This document shows positions 47,168-56,326 of a stretch of 64,000 nucleotides of DNA, piece after piece. Numbering within the stretch: the first letter of the stretch is position 1; each line of letters opens with the position of its first letter. Below the pieces are notes generated by a model. It did not search any database, was not told the origin of the DNA, and was given only the letters and a program-made list of their open reading frames with translations. A program made the translations under genes and the position numbers. Origin of the DNA: Halomonas sp. BDJS001 (GTDB lineage Bacteria > Pseudomonadota > Gammaproteobacteria > Pseudomonadales > Halomonadaceae). The stretch lies in the NCBI RefSeq assembly GCF_026104355.1, contig NZ_CP110535.1, forward strand, positions 4,402,001 to 4,466,000, written 5' to 3'.

Positions 47168-47959
47168 ATGAGCCAAGCGCTCCTGCTTTACAGCGTGGAA
47201 GACGGCGTCGCCTGTATCACCCTGAACCGCCCCGAAAGCTTGAACAGCTTCAATACCGAAATGCATGCCGAGATGCGCAAGGTGCTAAAAGCCGTGCGCC
47301 AGGACTCAAGCGTTCGCGCTTTGTTACTGACGGGCAACGGCCGAGGCTTCTGCGCCGGTCAGGATCTTTCCGACCGTAGCGTCGCGCCCGGCGAGCAGGC
47401 CCCCGACCTCGGCGAGTCGCTGGAGAAACGCTACAACCCCATGCTGCGTGCCTTCAAGGACATGCCATTCCCCACCATTTGTGCGGTGAACGGCGTAGCA
47501 GCTGGCGCTGGGGCCAATATCGCCCTGGCCTGCGACATCGTGCTGGCGGCCCGCTCCGCAAGCTTTATTCAGGCCTTTTGTAAGATCGGCTTGATTCCGG
47601 ACTCAGGCGGCACCTGGACACTGCCTAACTTAGTGGGCATGGCTCGCGCCAAGGGCTTGGCGATGCTCGGCGACAAGCTCCCCGCCGAGACCGCCGAGCA
47701 GTGGGGCATGATCTGGCGCTGCGTCGACGATGAAGCACTGCAAGAAGAAGCCATGAGTATGGCCCGCCACCTGGCCACTCAACCCACCCATGGCCTGGCA
47801 CTGATTAAACGCGCCCTGCATGCCAGCAGCGATAATAGTTTCAACGAGCAGCTCGACCTGGAACGTGACCTGCAACGCCTTGCTGGGCGCAGCGAAGATT
47901 ACCGCGAAGGCGTCAGCGCTTTCATGGAAAAACGCCGTCCCACCTTCAAGGGAGAGTGA
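47168..47959 (+). CDS. paaG: PaaG, 1,2-epoxyphenylacetyl-CoA isomerase
   Basis: This crotonase-fold protein (263 residues) isomerises ring-epoxyphenylacetyl-CoA to oxepin-CoA. The oxyanion-hole regions are RALLLTGNGRGFCAGQDLSD and CAVNGVAAGAGANIALACD. The catalytic Asp is expected in IGLIPDSGGTWTLP. ATG 47168 has AAGGACA upstream; an in-frame stretch of 54 codons before it is non-coding promoter. The stop is followed one base later by the ATG of the eroded paaH. Confidence 0.94.
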   Translation: MSQALLLYSVEDGVACITLNRPESLNSFNTEMHAEMRKVLKAVRQDSSVRALLLTGNGRGFCAGQDLSDRSVAPGEQAPDLGESLEKRYNPMLRAFKDMPFPTICAVNGVAAGAGANIALACDIVLAARSASFIQAFCKIGLIPDSGGTWTLPNLVGMARAKGLAMLGDKLPAETAEQWGMIWRCVDDEALQEEAMSMARHLATQPTHGLALIKRALHASSDNSFNEQLDLERDLQRLAGRSEDYREGVSAFMEKRRPTFKGE

Positions 47960-47960
47960 T

Positions 47961-48078
47961 ATGCCAGCCCTTCCACCGCGCCCTAATGCACCTACAAAAG
48001 AGCTACGGCGAAGAGCGCTATCGCAGTTCTTACCGACTACGTCGCAAAGCTATGAGCGAGGAGAACATTCATGAATGA
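47961..48078 (+). pseudogene. paaH: paaH remnant (3-hydroxyadipyl-CoA dehydrogenase, internally deleted)
   Basis: GGAGAG and ATG 47961 open a frame MPALPPRP that looks like a PaaH N-terminus. About ten codons later the other frame reads LMHLQKSYGEERYR and RLRRKAM, ending at TGA 48076-48078. This looks like the C-terminal tail of a 3-hydroxyacyl-CoA dehydrogenase (xLQxxYGExRYRxSxxLRR). The tail stop overlaps the paaI start by 8 bases, as an intact operon gene would. About 1.4 kb of paaH would have been lost. The intact start frame alone gives a 37-codon nonsense peptide. The tail recognition is from memory and needs a search. Confidence 0.65.
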
Positions 48079-48538
48079 TGCCCAACTGACGCCACAACAA
48101 CTGGCAGAAGCCTGTGCCGATGCGATGTTTTCCCGCGACCATGCCAGCCAAGGGCTGGGGATGCGCATTACCCGCGTGGCGCCCGGCTTCGCCGAACTGA
48201 CCATGACCGTGCGTCAGGACATGGTGCAGGGGCACGGCCACTGCCATGGCGGATTTCTATTTGCCCTCGCCGATTCCGCCTTCGCATTTGCCTGCAACAG
48301 CTACGATGAAGCCACAGTCGCTGCTGGTTGTAGTATCGACTATCTAGGCCCCGGCCAGCTGGGCGACGAGATCACCGCCACCGCCGAAGAGCGCAGCCGC
48401 CGTGGGCGTACTGGCATTTATGACATTACATTGCGCAATCAGCACGGCGACACCATCGCCTTGTTCCGCGGGCGCTCTTACAAAATTCGCGGCAGCGTAC
48501 GACGCTTGGAAGACACCACTGCTGGAGAGAGCCAATGA
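48071..48538 (+). CDS. paaI: PaaI, hydroxyphenylacetyl-CoA thioesterase
   Basis: This is a 155-residue hot-dog-fold thioesterase that frees trapped CoA in the pathway. The family core GHGHCHGGFLFALADSAFAFACNSY is clear, containing the active-site HGG and the Asp of LADS. AGGAGA precedes ATG 48071. The stop overlaps an ATG (ATGA at 48535) that would have been the start of paaJ. Confidence 0.94.
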   Translation: MNDAQLTPQQLAEACADAMFSRDHASQGLGMRITRVAPGFAELTMTVRQDMVQGHGHCHGGFLFALADSAFAFACNSYDEATVAAGCSIDYLGPGQLGDEITATAEERSRRGRTGIYDITLRNQHGDTIALFRGRSYKIRGSVRRLEDTTAGESQ

Positions 48539-48567
48539 AAGACGCGCTGATCACTGCGCGCTTATAA
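48535..48567 (+). pseudogene. Possible paaJ start remnant
   Basis: ATG 48535 overlaps the paaI stop as ATGA and opens MKDALITARL before a stop. Thiolases of the PaaJ/PcaF type start in a similar way (M-x-x-A-x-I-x-D-A-x-R). paaJ normally lies between paaI and paaK, exactly here. Only 11 codons remain, so the call rests mostly on position. Confidence 0.4.
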
Positions 48568-48616
48568 GCACTACTAAAACTAGCCCAATAACAACTAGCT
48601 TGATCGGAGCCCCCTG

Positions 48617-49930
48617 ATGAATCAGCCCGTAACGCGTATCGACACTGCAACTCTCGACCCTCTGGAAACCGCCAGCGTCGACGAACTCCGCGCCACTCAA
48701 CTCAAGCGCCTGCAGTGGAGCCTTAAGCACGCTTACGACAATGTGCCGTTCTACCGCCACTCCTTCGACAAGGCTGGAGTGCATCCCAACGATATCCAGA
48801 CGCTGGCGGATCTCTCCAAACTGCCTTTTACCACCAAGGCTGATTTGCGCGACAACTACCCGTTCGGCATGTTGGCCACACCGATGAGCGAGATCGTTCG
48901 CATCCATGCCTCCAGCGGCACCACCGGGCAGCCTACGGTGGTGGGCTACACCCAGAGCGATATCGATGTGTGGTCTGATGTGATGGCGCGCTCGATCCGC
49001 GCCGCCGGCGGCAGCCGCAACGACAAGGTGCATGTGGCCTACGGTTATGGCCTGTTCACCGGCGGTCTGGGTGCCCATTACGGCGCCGAGCGCCTGGGTT
49101 GCGCGGTGATCCCCATGTCGGGTGGTCAGACCGAGAAACAGGTGCAGTTGATCCGTGATTTCGAGCCGGACATCATCATGGTCACTCCCTCGTATATGCT
49201 CAATATTGCGGACGAGATGGAGCGCCAGGGCATCGACCCCCACACACTGCCGCTGCGTACCGGCATTTTCGGTGCAGAACCCTGGACCGACAGCATGCGT
49301 ACTGCTCTTGAGAAGCGCCTGGGTATCGACGCATTGGATATCTATGGCCTGTCGGAAGTGATGGGGCCCGGCGTGGCCATGGAGTGCCTGGAAACCAAAG
49401 ATGGCCCGACCATCTGGGAAGATCATTTCTACCCCGAGATCATCGACCCGGTCAGCGGTGACGCCCTGCCAGACGGTGAATACGGCGAACTGGTATTCAC
49501 CACCTTGACCAAAGAAGGCCTGCCGGTGATTCGTTACCGCACCCGTGACCTGACCCGCCTGCTGCCGGGCACCGCGCGCCCCATGCGGCGCATCGACAAG
49601 ATCACTGGCCGCAGCGACGACATGCTGATCATTCGCGGGGTAAATATGTTCCCCACCCAGATCGAAGAGCAACTGCTCAAGATCGCGTCGCTTTCTCCCC
49701 ACTACGAGATCGAAGTCAGCCGTCAAGGCAATATGGACATGGTGCTTGTTCGTGTCGAGGCGAATCATCATGACATCGCCCGCGACCCCGTGGCTTGTGA
49801 GGAAGCCGCCAAACAGCTCCAGCATGCCATTAAGACGCACATTGGTATCAGCACCCAGGTCGAGGTATGCCCGGTAGAAAGCGTTATGCGTTCGATGGGT
49901 AAGGCCAGACGCGTCAAGGATCTGCGCTGA
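48617..49930 (+). CDS. paaK: Phenylacetate-CoA ligase
   Basis: This 437-residue AMP-forming ligase activates phenylacetate to phenylacetyl-CoA, the entry step. The P-loop-like motif SSGTTGQPTVVG is at about 99-110. Other features are MSGGQTEKQVQLI, DIYGLSEVMGPGVA and the C-terminal domain hinge TGRSDDMLIIRGVNMFP. GGAGCC lies upstream of the ATG. A terminator follows, separating it from the paaABCDE operon. Confidence 0.96.
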   Translation: MNQPVTRIDTATLDPLETASVDELRATQLKRLQWSLKHAYDNVPFYRHSFDKAGVHPNDIQTLADLSKLPFTTKADLRDNYPFGMLATPMSEIVRIHASSGTTGQPTVVGYTQSDIDVWSDVMARSIRAAGGSRNDKVHVAYGYGLFTGGLGAHYGAERLGCAVIPMSGGQTEKQVQLIRDFEPDIIMVTPSYMLNIADEMERQGIDPHTLPLRTGIFGAEPWTDSMRTALEKRLGIDALDIYGLSEVMGPGVAMECLETKDGPTIWEDHFYPEIIDPVSGDALPDGEYGELVFTTLTKEGLPVIRYRTRDLTRLLPGTARPMRRIDKITGRSDDMLIIRGVNMFPTQIEEQLLKIASLSPHYEIEVSRQGNMDMVLVRVEANHHDIARDPVACEEAAKQLQHAIKTHIGISTQVEVCPVESVMRSMGKARRVKDLR

Positions 49931-49983
49931 TTCAATCCCCTGACGCCTAGCCACCGTTTACCGTTACCCCCTCCTGTCAGGCC

Positions 49984-50018
49984 AAGCCCTTTAAAGAGCT
50001 TCTTTAAAGGGGCTTTTT
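49984..50018 (+). terminator. paaK terminator
   Basis: A near-perfect 14-bp stem (AAGCCCTTTAAAGA with its complement at 50001-50015) has a 3-base loop and is followed by TTTT. Confidence 0.88.
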
Positions 50019-50237
50019 CGCACCCAAACAGTCATCTCTAGCTAGAAAATTCAACAAAAACAAGAATCACTTATTCTGGGATAATTTTCCCTTATAAATC
50101 AACAATTTTATATTTACAGGGCATCACAAAGTCTTAAAGTGACACATAAAAATACTTATTGATAAAATATTTCGTGTCACTATACTTTAGGAAAGATAAG
50201 CCACACTCCCTGATAGTCCGACGCGGCGGAGGTCTCT
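50019..50237. other. paaA upstream region
   Basis: An AT-rich region after the paaK terminator that holds the paaA promoter, the inverted repeat described separately, and a GGAGG ribosome site for paaA. No gene is seen. Confidence 0.5.
50138..50181. promoter_or_regulatory. Inverted repeat AGTGACAC-N28-GTGTCACT before paaA
   Basis: A perfect 8-bp inverted repeat with a 28-base AT-rich spacer ends 57 bases before paaA. Long-spaced half-sites are known for PaaX in Escherichia coli, so this is a candidate PaaX operator. Confidence 0.5.
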
Positions 50238-51224
50238 ATGTACGCGCAGCTCGTTGAAACCGGTTCTAACAAACTCAAAACGCTTGATGAGATGAGCCCT
50301 GAGGAACGCCATTTCCAGGAGCGCATCAATGATGAAATTAAAATAGAACCCAAGAACTGGATGCCGGACGCCTACCGCAAGACGTTGATCCGTCAGATCT
50401 CGCAACACGCCCACTCCGAGATCGTCGGTATGCTGCCGGAAGGTAACTGGCTGACCCGTGCGCCGACCCTCAAGCGCAAGCTGCAGCTAATGGCCAAAAT
50501 TCAGGATGAGGCAGGTCACGGCCTGTATCTCTATAGCGCCATGGAAACCCTGGGTGCCGACCGCGACGAAGAGATCGACAAACTTCACGATGGCCGCGCC
50601 AAGTACTCCAGCATCTTCAATTACCCGACGCTCAACTGGGCGGATATGGGCACGATCGGCTGGCTGGTCGATGGCGCAGCCATCGTCAACCAGGTGCCGC
50701 TACAGCGCACCTCTTACGGCCCCTATGCCCGCGCCATGATTCGTGTGTGTAAAGAAGAGAGTTTCCATCAGCGCCAGGGTTATCAGATTCTGCTGACCAT
50801 GATGCAAGAGGGCACCGATGACCAGAAAGCCATGGTGCAGGACTCCATCAACCGCTTTTGGTGGCCCTCGCTAATGATGTTCGGTCCATCCGACGAAAAT
50901 TCTCCCAACAGCGCTCAGTCGATGGCCTGGAAAATCAAGCGCCACAGCAACGATGAGCTGCGCCAGCGCTTCCTCGACCAAACCGTACCGCAGCTGGAGC
51001 TGCTGGGCTGTACCGCCCCTGACCCGGATCTCAAATATAACCAAGAGACCGGCCACTATGAGTTCGGTGAAATCGATTGGCAGGAATTTTTCGACGTGTT
51101 GAAAGGCAACGGCCCCTGCAACCGCGAGCGTGTAGAGGCACGCCGCAGCGCCATTGATAACGGTGCCTGGGTGCGTGAAGCCGCCGTGGCTCATGCCGCC
51201 AAACGTCAACACCGAGCGGCCTGA
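50238..51224 (+). CDS. paaA: PaaA, phenylacetyl-CoA epoxidase catalytic subunit
   Basis: This is the di-iron oxygenase subunit (328 residues) that epoxidises the ring of phenylacetyl-CoA. The ferritin-like iron ligands are in [19 protein letters not shown] and the later [15 protein letters not shown]. The family also shows [20 protein letters not shown] lies before the ATG. It heads the paaABCDE operon. Confidence 0.97.
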   Translation: MYAQLVETGSNKLKTLDEMSPEERHFQERINDEIKIEPKNWMPDAYRKTLIRQISQHAHSEIVGMLPEGNWLTRAPTLKRKLQLMAKIQDEAGHGLYLYSAMETLGADRDEEIDKLHDGRAKYSSIFNYPTLNWADMGTIGWLVDGAAIVNQVPLQRTSYGPYARAMIRVCKEESFHQRQGYQILLTMMQEGTDDQKAMVQDSINRFWWPSLMMFGPSDENSPNSAQSMAWKIKRHSNDELRQRFLDQTVPQLELLGCTAPDPDLKYNQETGHYEFGEIDWQEFFDVLKGNGPCNRERVEARRSAIDNGAWVREAAVAHAAKRQHRAA

Positions 51225-51305
51225 TTCTTAAGACCTGATTTTTGATTCTTAAAACAATCGAGAGCCCTGCGACACGGGGCTCCTTTGACCACAGAGGCTT
51301 TCCTC

Positions 51306-51587
51306 ATGGCTGACTGGCCCCTCTTCGAAGTTTTTATACGCAGCAAGCACGGCCTTAATCACAAGCACGTTGGTAGCGTACACGCCGCCGATCGCCGCAT
51401 GGCCATTGAAAACGCCCGCGAGCTTTACACCCGTCGCAATGAAGGGGTGAGCATCTGGGTGGTTCCGGCCAGCGAAATCACCGCCTCGTCTCCCGATGAG
51501 AAAGAGCCGCTGTTCGACCCGTCTAACGATAAGGTCTATCGCCACGCATCCTTCTACAAACTGCCGAAAGAAGTCGGCCACATGTAA
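51306..51587 (+). CDS. paaB: PaaB, phenylacetyl-CoA epoxidase small subunit
   Basis: This 93-residue protein starts MADWPLFEVFIRSKHGLNHKHVGS and contains EGVSIWVVPASEITASSPDEK and the end KVYRHASFYKLP. It bridges PaaAC heterodimers in the epoxidase complex. A TTG seven codons upstream is in frame, but AGAGG lies at proper distance before ATG 51306. Confidence 0.95.
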   Translation: MADWPLFEVFIRSKHGLNHKHVGSVHAADRRMAIENARELYTRRNEGVSIWVVPASEITASSPDEKEPLFDPSNDKVYRHASFYKLPKEVGHM

Positions 51588-51598
51588 GGAAGGTAGCG

Positions 51599-52438
51599 AT
51601 GCAAAACATATCTCATCAAAGCGCGGCTCATCGAAGCTCGGCTCAGAAAAACACAGCTCAAAAAACACAAACCCCGTTGATCGATTACCTACTGCGCCTT
51701 GGCGACAACGCTTTGGTACTCGGCCAGCGCCACGCACAACTGTGCGGTAAGGCACCAGCGCTGGAAGAAGAACTGGCCTTGATGAATGTAGGTCTTGACC
51801 TCTTCGGTCAGTCACGCAACTGGCTGGGCTATGCTGCTGAACTGATGGGTGCTGAACTGAAGGCTGACAAGATCGACGCTGACCATCTGGCCTTTCGCCG
51901 CGACGCTCAGGACTTCCGTAACCTGTTGCTCGTCGAGCAGCCCAACGGTGACTTCGCCGACATCATGGGGCGCCAGTTCCTGTTCGATGCCTGGCACGTC
52001 CACCTACTTGACGGGCTGTCCCACTCCAGCGACCCACGCATTGCTGAAGTGGCCGCCAAGTCGCTTAAGGAAGCAACGTACCACCTACGTCGCTCCTCTG
52101 AATGGGTGATTCGCCTGGGCGATGGCACAGAAGAGAGCCACACCCGCATGCAGCGCGCGCTCGACAACCTCTGGCAGTTCACCGGTGAGCTACTGCAGGG
52201 CGACGAGATTGATCTGGCCATGTTAGAAGCAGGCATCGCGCCTGACCTGGAAACCGTCGCCACTCGCTGGAAAGCCACCGTGGAAGAGGTGCTTGAAGAA
52301 GCCACGCTGGAGCGCCCTTCCTACGAAGCTTGGATGTATACCGGCGGCAAAGTCGGCCATCACACCGAGCACCTGGGCTTTTTGTTGGCGGAAATGCAAT
52401 ACCTGCCGAGGGCATATCCCGATGCGACTGTCTGGTAA
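51599..52438 (+). CDS. paaC: PaaC, phenylacetyl-CoA epoxidase structural subunit
   Basis: This 279-residue ferritin-like subunit pairs with PaaA but has lost iron binding in known members. Family segments are PLIDYLLRLGDNALVLGQRHAQLCGKAPALEEELAL, DLFGQSRNWLGYAAEL and GGKVGHHTEHLGFLLAEMQYL. The first ~25 residues are a Ser/Ala/Gln/Thr-rich tail (about residues 5-24) not typical of the family and probably disordered. AAGGAAGG precedes the ATG, 11 bases after paaB. Confidence 0.95.
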   Translation: MQNISHQSAAHRSSAQKNTAQKTQTPLIDYLLRLGDNALVLGQRHAQLCGKAPALEEELALMNVGLDLFGQSRNWLGYAAELMGAELKADKIDADHLAFRRDAQDFRNLLLVEQPNGDFADIMGRQFLFDAWHVHLLDGLSHSSDPRIAEVAAKSLKEATYHLRRSSEWVIRLGDGTEESHTRMQRALDNLWQFTGELLQGDEIDLAMLEAGIAPDLETVATRWKATVEEVLEEATLERPSYEAWMYTGGKVGHHTEHLGFLLAEMQYLPRAYPDATVW

Positions 52439-53006
52439 CTATCCATCTGCGCTTAGCGATAATTGGCCCTCCAGCGACTTGATCGGCAGCGACCGCAGCG
52501 GGCTGCCGCCCGCCGGTGACGAAGGCGATGTCAACGCCGTGCTGGCTGTACTACAGGAAGTTCCCGACCCGGAAGTGCCGGTGGTTAGCGTGGTGGAGCT
52601 GGGCATTGTGCGTGATATCGACTGGCTGGATGGCAGGTTAGCGGTCAGCGTGACCCCAACCTACTCCGGCTGCCCGGCCACGGAAGTTATCGAACAGCAT
52701 ATCCATGAAGCGTTGGTGGCCGCTGGATACGCAGACCCGCTGATCCAGCGCCGTCTGTCACCCGCCTGGACTACCGACTGGTTGACAGACGCCGGTCGCG
52801 AAAAGCTGCGTGCTTACGGCATCGCGCCACCGGTAGGAAGTGCTAGCAAGCGCAGCCTGACCGGCCAGTCTGATCCAGTCGTGCCCTGTCCTTTATGTGG
52901 CAGCAACGCTACCGAACGCGTCAGCGAATTCGGCTCTACGGCCTGCAAGGCGCTCTACCGCTGCCGCGATTGTCTGGAGCCTTTCGATTATTTCAAGTGT
53001 CTGTAA
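52422..53006 (+). CDS. paaD: PaaD, phenylacetyl-CoA epoxidase maturation protein
   Basis: This 194-residue protein has a DUF59/MIP18-like domain (LQEVPDPEVPVVSVVELGIVRDI; VTPTYSGCPATEVIEQHI) and a C-terminal zinc-type cysteine cluster (CPLCGSNATERVSEFGSTACKALYRCRDC). It is thought to help insert Fe-S or iron into the epoxidase. ATG 52422 overlaps the paaC end by 17 bases; a longer in-frame start inside paaC is not family-like. Confidence 0.92.
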   Translation: MRLSGNYPSALSDNWPSSDLIGSDRSGLPPAGDEGDVNAVLAVLQEVPDPEVPVVSVVELGIVRDIDWLDGRLAVSVTPTYSGCPATEVIEQHIHEALVAAGYADPLIQRRLSPAWTTDWLTDAGREKLRAYGIAPPVGSASKRSLTGQSDPVVPCPLCGSNATERVSEFGSTACKALYRCRDCLEPFDYFKCL

Positions 53007-53025
53007 AACGACGAGACCATTTCCC

Positions 53026-54108
53026 ATGAGCCGATTTCACGCCTTGACCGTCAAGGATGTACGTAAGGAAACCCATGATGCCGTTTCCATTGCTTTCGAC
53101 ATTCCCGACGACCTGCTGGACGCTTTTCGCTTTACCCAAGGGCAGTACCTGACACTGCGCCGCGATATCGAAGGTGAAGATATTCGCCGCTCCTACTCAA
53201 TCTGCACCGGCGTCCACGAACATGAGCTGAGAGTCGCCGTCAAGCTGGTGCCGGGCGGCAGCTTTTCGACTTTTGCCAATCAGCAATTGCAGCCCGGTGA
53301 TCGCCTGGAAGTAATGCCGCCCCAGGGCAAGTTCTTTGTGCCTCTCGACTCCAGCCGTGAAGGGCACTACCTGGCGGTGACCGCTGGCAGTGGCGTCACA
53401 CCGATCATGTCGATTGTTTCCACCACGCTGGAAAGTGAGCCAAAGAGCCGCTTTACCGTGATCTATGGCAACCGTTCCACCACGGGCACACTGTTTCGTG
53501 AGCGCCTGCAGGATCTCAAGGATCGTTACCTGGAACGCCTCAACATCATTTACGTGTTCAGCCGCGAACAACAGGAAATCGATCTTTACAACGGCCGGAT
53601 CGACGCCGACAAATGCAACGCCCTGTTTGACCGCTGGGTAGACGTACCCAAGCTCGACGCCGCGTTTATCTGTGGCCCGCAAGAAATGACCGAGATCGTG
53701 CGTGGTGTTCTGACCCAACATGGAATGCCGAAGGAAAAGGTTCACTTCGAGCTGTTCACTACCGGGCTACCGACGTCAGGCGCCAAGCGCCGCCAGACGA
53801 CGAAAGCGGCTCAGCTGAAAGCTGAAACCTCACACATCAAAGTGATCATCGACGGCCGCACCATTGAGTACGACCTGCCCCGTAATACCCAGAGCATTCT
53901 GGACGCAGGTAACGAGCATGGCGCGGATATTCCTTTCTCATGCAAGGCTGGGGTGTGCTCCACCTGCAAGTCAAAAGTCATCGAAGGCGAGGTGGAAATG
54001 GACGCCAATTACGCCCTGGAAGATTACGAAATCGATGCCGGCTACGTGCTGTCCTGCCAGTGCTACCCGCTCAGCGACAGGGTGGTGCTTGACTATGACG
54101 AGGTATAA
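53026..54108 (+). CDS. paaE: PaaE, phenylacetyl-CoA epoxidase reductase
   Basis: This 360-residue iron-sulfur flavoprotein transfers electrons from NADPH to PaaA. The ferredoxin-reductase domain has RRSYSICTGVHEHELRVAVK for FAD and LAVTAGSGVTPIMSI for NADPH. The C-terminal [2Fe-2S] domain has cysteines in CKAGVCSTCKSKV and LSCQC. ATG 53026 begins MSRFHALTVKDVRKET; the open frame upstream overlaps paaD and is not coding. Confidence 0.96.
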   Translation: MSRFHALTVKDVRKETHDAVSIAFDIPDDLLDAFRFTQGQYLTLRRDIEGEDIRRSYSICTGVHEHELRVAVKLVPGGSFSTFANQQLQPGDRLEVMPPQGKFFVPLDSSREGHYLAVTAGSGVTPIMSIVSTTLESEPKSRFTVIYGNRSTTGTLFRERLQDLKDRYLERLNIIYVFSREQQEIDLYNGRIDADKCNALFDRWVDVPKLDAAFICGPQEMTEIVRGVLTQHGMPKEKVHFELFTTGLPTSGAKRRQTTKAAQLKAETSHIKVIIDGRTIEYDLPRNTQSILDAGNEHGADIPFSCKAGVCSTCKSKVIEGEVEMDANYALEDYEIDAGYVLSCQCYPLSDRVVLDYDEV

Positions 54109-54177
54109 ACCCTAGCCCACCTACTTCCAAGCCGGCGACCGCGTCGGCTTAGTCTATGTTTTGCGGGAGAACACACA

Positions 54178-56220
54178 ATGCCAGTTTTGCAAAGTTACAT
54201 CGCAGGCCAGTGGTTCGGAAAGACCGAGTCCAAAGCACTGATTAGCGCCATTAACGGCACCGTCGTTGCGCATACTCACCAAGAAGAGATCAACTTCCGT
54301 GAAGCGGTGGCGTATGCCCGCAACACCGGTGTGAAAAATATGCTGGCGCTGGATTTCCAGCAACGTGCCGCCATTCTTAAAGCGCTGGCCGCCTATATCC
54401 AAGAGCGTAAGCGTGAGCTGTATGCCATCTCTCACCACACTGGCTGCACCAAGGCCGACTCCTGGATCGACATCGATGGCGGTTTCGGCACCCTATTTAC
54501 CTACGCCTCCACGGGCCGCAAGGAACTGCCCTCCGGCAATGTGGCCCACGAAGGCCCGGTGACCCAATTGGGTAAGGATAACCACTTCAATGGCACCCAT
54601 ATTCTGGTGCCCCGCCGCGGCGTCTCTGTGCATATCAATGCGTTTAACTTCCCCATCTGGGGCATGCTGGAGAAGTTCGCCCCCGCCTTTCTGGCAGGCA
54701 TGCCCTGCATCTTCAAACCGGCCACCGCCACTAGCTACCTGACCGAGGCGGCCGTGCGCGTGATCAACGACTCTGGCCTGCTGCCGAAAGGAGCGCTGCA
54801 ACTGGTTATCGGCGGGGCCGGTGACTTATTGGATCACCTGGAAGAGCAGGACTTTGTCACCTTTACCGGCTCGGCAAACACCGCTCTCATATTAAAAAGC
54901 CACCCTAACATCATGGCGAAGAGCATCCCCTTCAACGCCGAGGCGGACTCGCTCAACAGCGCCATCATGGCCCCGGATGTTAGCCCGGAAGACGAAGAGT
55001 TCGAAATCTTTGCCAAAGAAGTGGTCAAGGAGATGACCGCCAAGGCAGGTCAGAAATGTACCGCGATCCGCCGAATTTTAGTGCCCGCCGCGCATCTGGA
55101 TGCCTTGGCGAACACGCTTAAGTCGCGGCTTGCCAACATCGTGGTCGGTGATCCTTATGAAGAAGGCGTGCGCATGGGCGCGCTCTCTTCCCGTGACCAA
55201 TTGAGAGACGTTAATCATGCCATTGAACAGCTGCTAGAGACCAGTGAGTGCGTCTTCGGCAGAGACGGCAGCTTCAAGCCTGTCGGCCAGGGTGTTGAAA
55301 ACGGCGCCTTCATTACTCCCCACTTGCTGATCAACCGTAACCCGTTGAACGACGGCGGCGCTCACGATATTGAAGCCTTTGGCCCCGTCGCGACGCTAAT
55401 GCCCTACAGCGGCATCGATGAAGCCCTGACCATAGCCGCCAAGGGCAAGGGCAGCCTGGTAACCACGCTGACCACAAAAGACCCCGCCATTGCGGCTGAA
55501 ATGATCCCCGTTTTGGCCGCCCAGCACGGCCGTCTGCAGATTCTGGATGCCCAGGCATCAAAGGAGTCCACTGGCCACGGCTCTCCACTACCGATGCTAA
55601 AACATGGCGGGCCCGGACGCGCAGGCGGCGGCGAGGAGCTGGGTGGCATTCGTGCGGTTCACCACTACCTGCAGCGCACCGCCATTCAGGGCTCGCCCAC
55701 CATGCTCGCGGCAGTAACACGGGAGTATGTGCGTGGCGCCCAGGTGATCGAGACAGACGTCCACCCATTCCGCCGCCATTTTGACGACCTGCAGGTTGGT
55801 GAATCACTGCTCACCCACCGCCGTACTGTCACCGAAGCCGATATCGTCAATTTCGGCTGCCTCTCCGGCGACCACTTCTACATGCACTTCGACGACATTG
55901 CCGCCAAAGAGACCCAGTTCGGCCAGCGCATTGCCCACGGCTACTTTGTGCTGTCGGCTGCTGCGGGTCTATTCGTTTACCCAGGCGAAGGCCCCGTACT
56001 GGCAAACTACGGCCTGGATACGCTGCGCTTTATCACACCGGTGCTGGTCGGCGACACCATCCGCGCCCGCCTCACCTGCAAACGCAAAATTGACCAGGGA
56101 CGGGCATCGCCGGATGGCCACCCTCAAGGCGTGGTGATGTGGGACGTGGCGGTGACCAATCAACATGATGAGTTAGTCGCCAGTTACGACATCCTAACGC
56201 TGGTGGCGAAGCGGCAGTAA
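54178..56220 (+). CDS. paaZ: PaaZ, oxepin-CoA hydrolase / semialdehyde dehydrogenase
   Basis: A bifunctional ring-opening enzyme of 680 residues. The aldehyde dehydrogenase domain (about 1-520) has the base Glu255 in NAEADSLN and nucleophile Cys294 in GQKCTAIRR. The MaoC hydratase domain (about 530-680) has [32 protein letters not shown]. It opens oxepin-CoA and oxidises the aldehyde. It lies 69 bases after paaE and before a strong terminator. Confidence 0.96.
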   Translation: MPVLQSYIAGQWFGKTESKALISAINGTVVAHTHQEEINFREAVAYARNTGVKNMLALDFQQRAAILKALAAYIQERKRELYAISHHTGCTKADSWIDIDGGFGTLFTYASTGRKELPSGNVAHEGPVTQLGKDNHFNGTHILVPRRGVSVHINAFNFPIWGMLEKFAPAFLAGMPCIFKPATATSYLTEAAVRVINDSGLLPKGALQLVIGGAGDLLDHLEEQDFVTFTGSANTALILKSHPNIMAKSIPFNAEADSLNSAIMAPDVSPEDEEFEIFAKEVVKEMTAKAGQKCTAIRRILVPAAHLDALANTLKSRLANIVVGDPYEEGVRMGALSSRDQLRDVNHAIEQLLETSECVFGRDGSFKPVGQGVENGAFITPHLLINRNPLNDGGAHDIEAFGPVATLMPYSGIDEALTIAAKGKGSLVTTLTTKDPAIAAEMIPVLAAQHGRLQILDAQASKESTGHGSPLPMLKHGGPGRAGGGEELGGIRAVHHYLQRTAIQGSPTMLAAVTREYVRGAQVIETDVHPFRRHFDDLQVGESLLTHRRTVTEADIVNFGCLSGDHFYMHFDDIAAKETQFGQRIAHGYFVLSAAAGLFVYPGEGPVLANYGLDTLRFITPVLVGDTIRARLTCKRKIDQGRASPDGHPQGVVMWDVAVTNQHDELVASYDILTLVAKRQ

Positions 56221-56248
56221 CGGCCCAGCCAGTACAGTAGATAAGAGG

Positions 56249-56284
56249 AAACGGCTGACAGGATGTATGTCCTGTCAGCCGTTT
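56249..56284 (+). terminator. paaZ terminator (bidirectional)
   Basis: A perfect 15-bp stem (AAACGGCTGACAGGA and complement, 56249-56263 with 56270-56284) has a 6-base loop, followed by GTTTAG. It lies between converging paaZ and the TRAP genes and can serve both strands. Confidence 0.88.
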
Positions 56285-56326
56285 GTTTAGCAAGATAGTC
56301 AATAGAACCGTATTAAAGCTACACCA

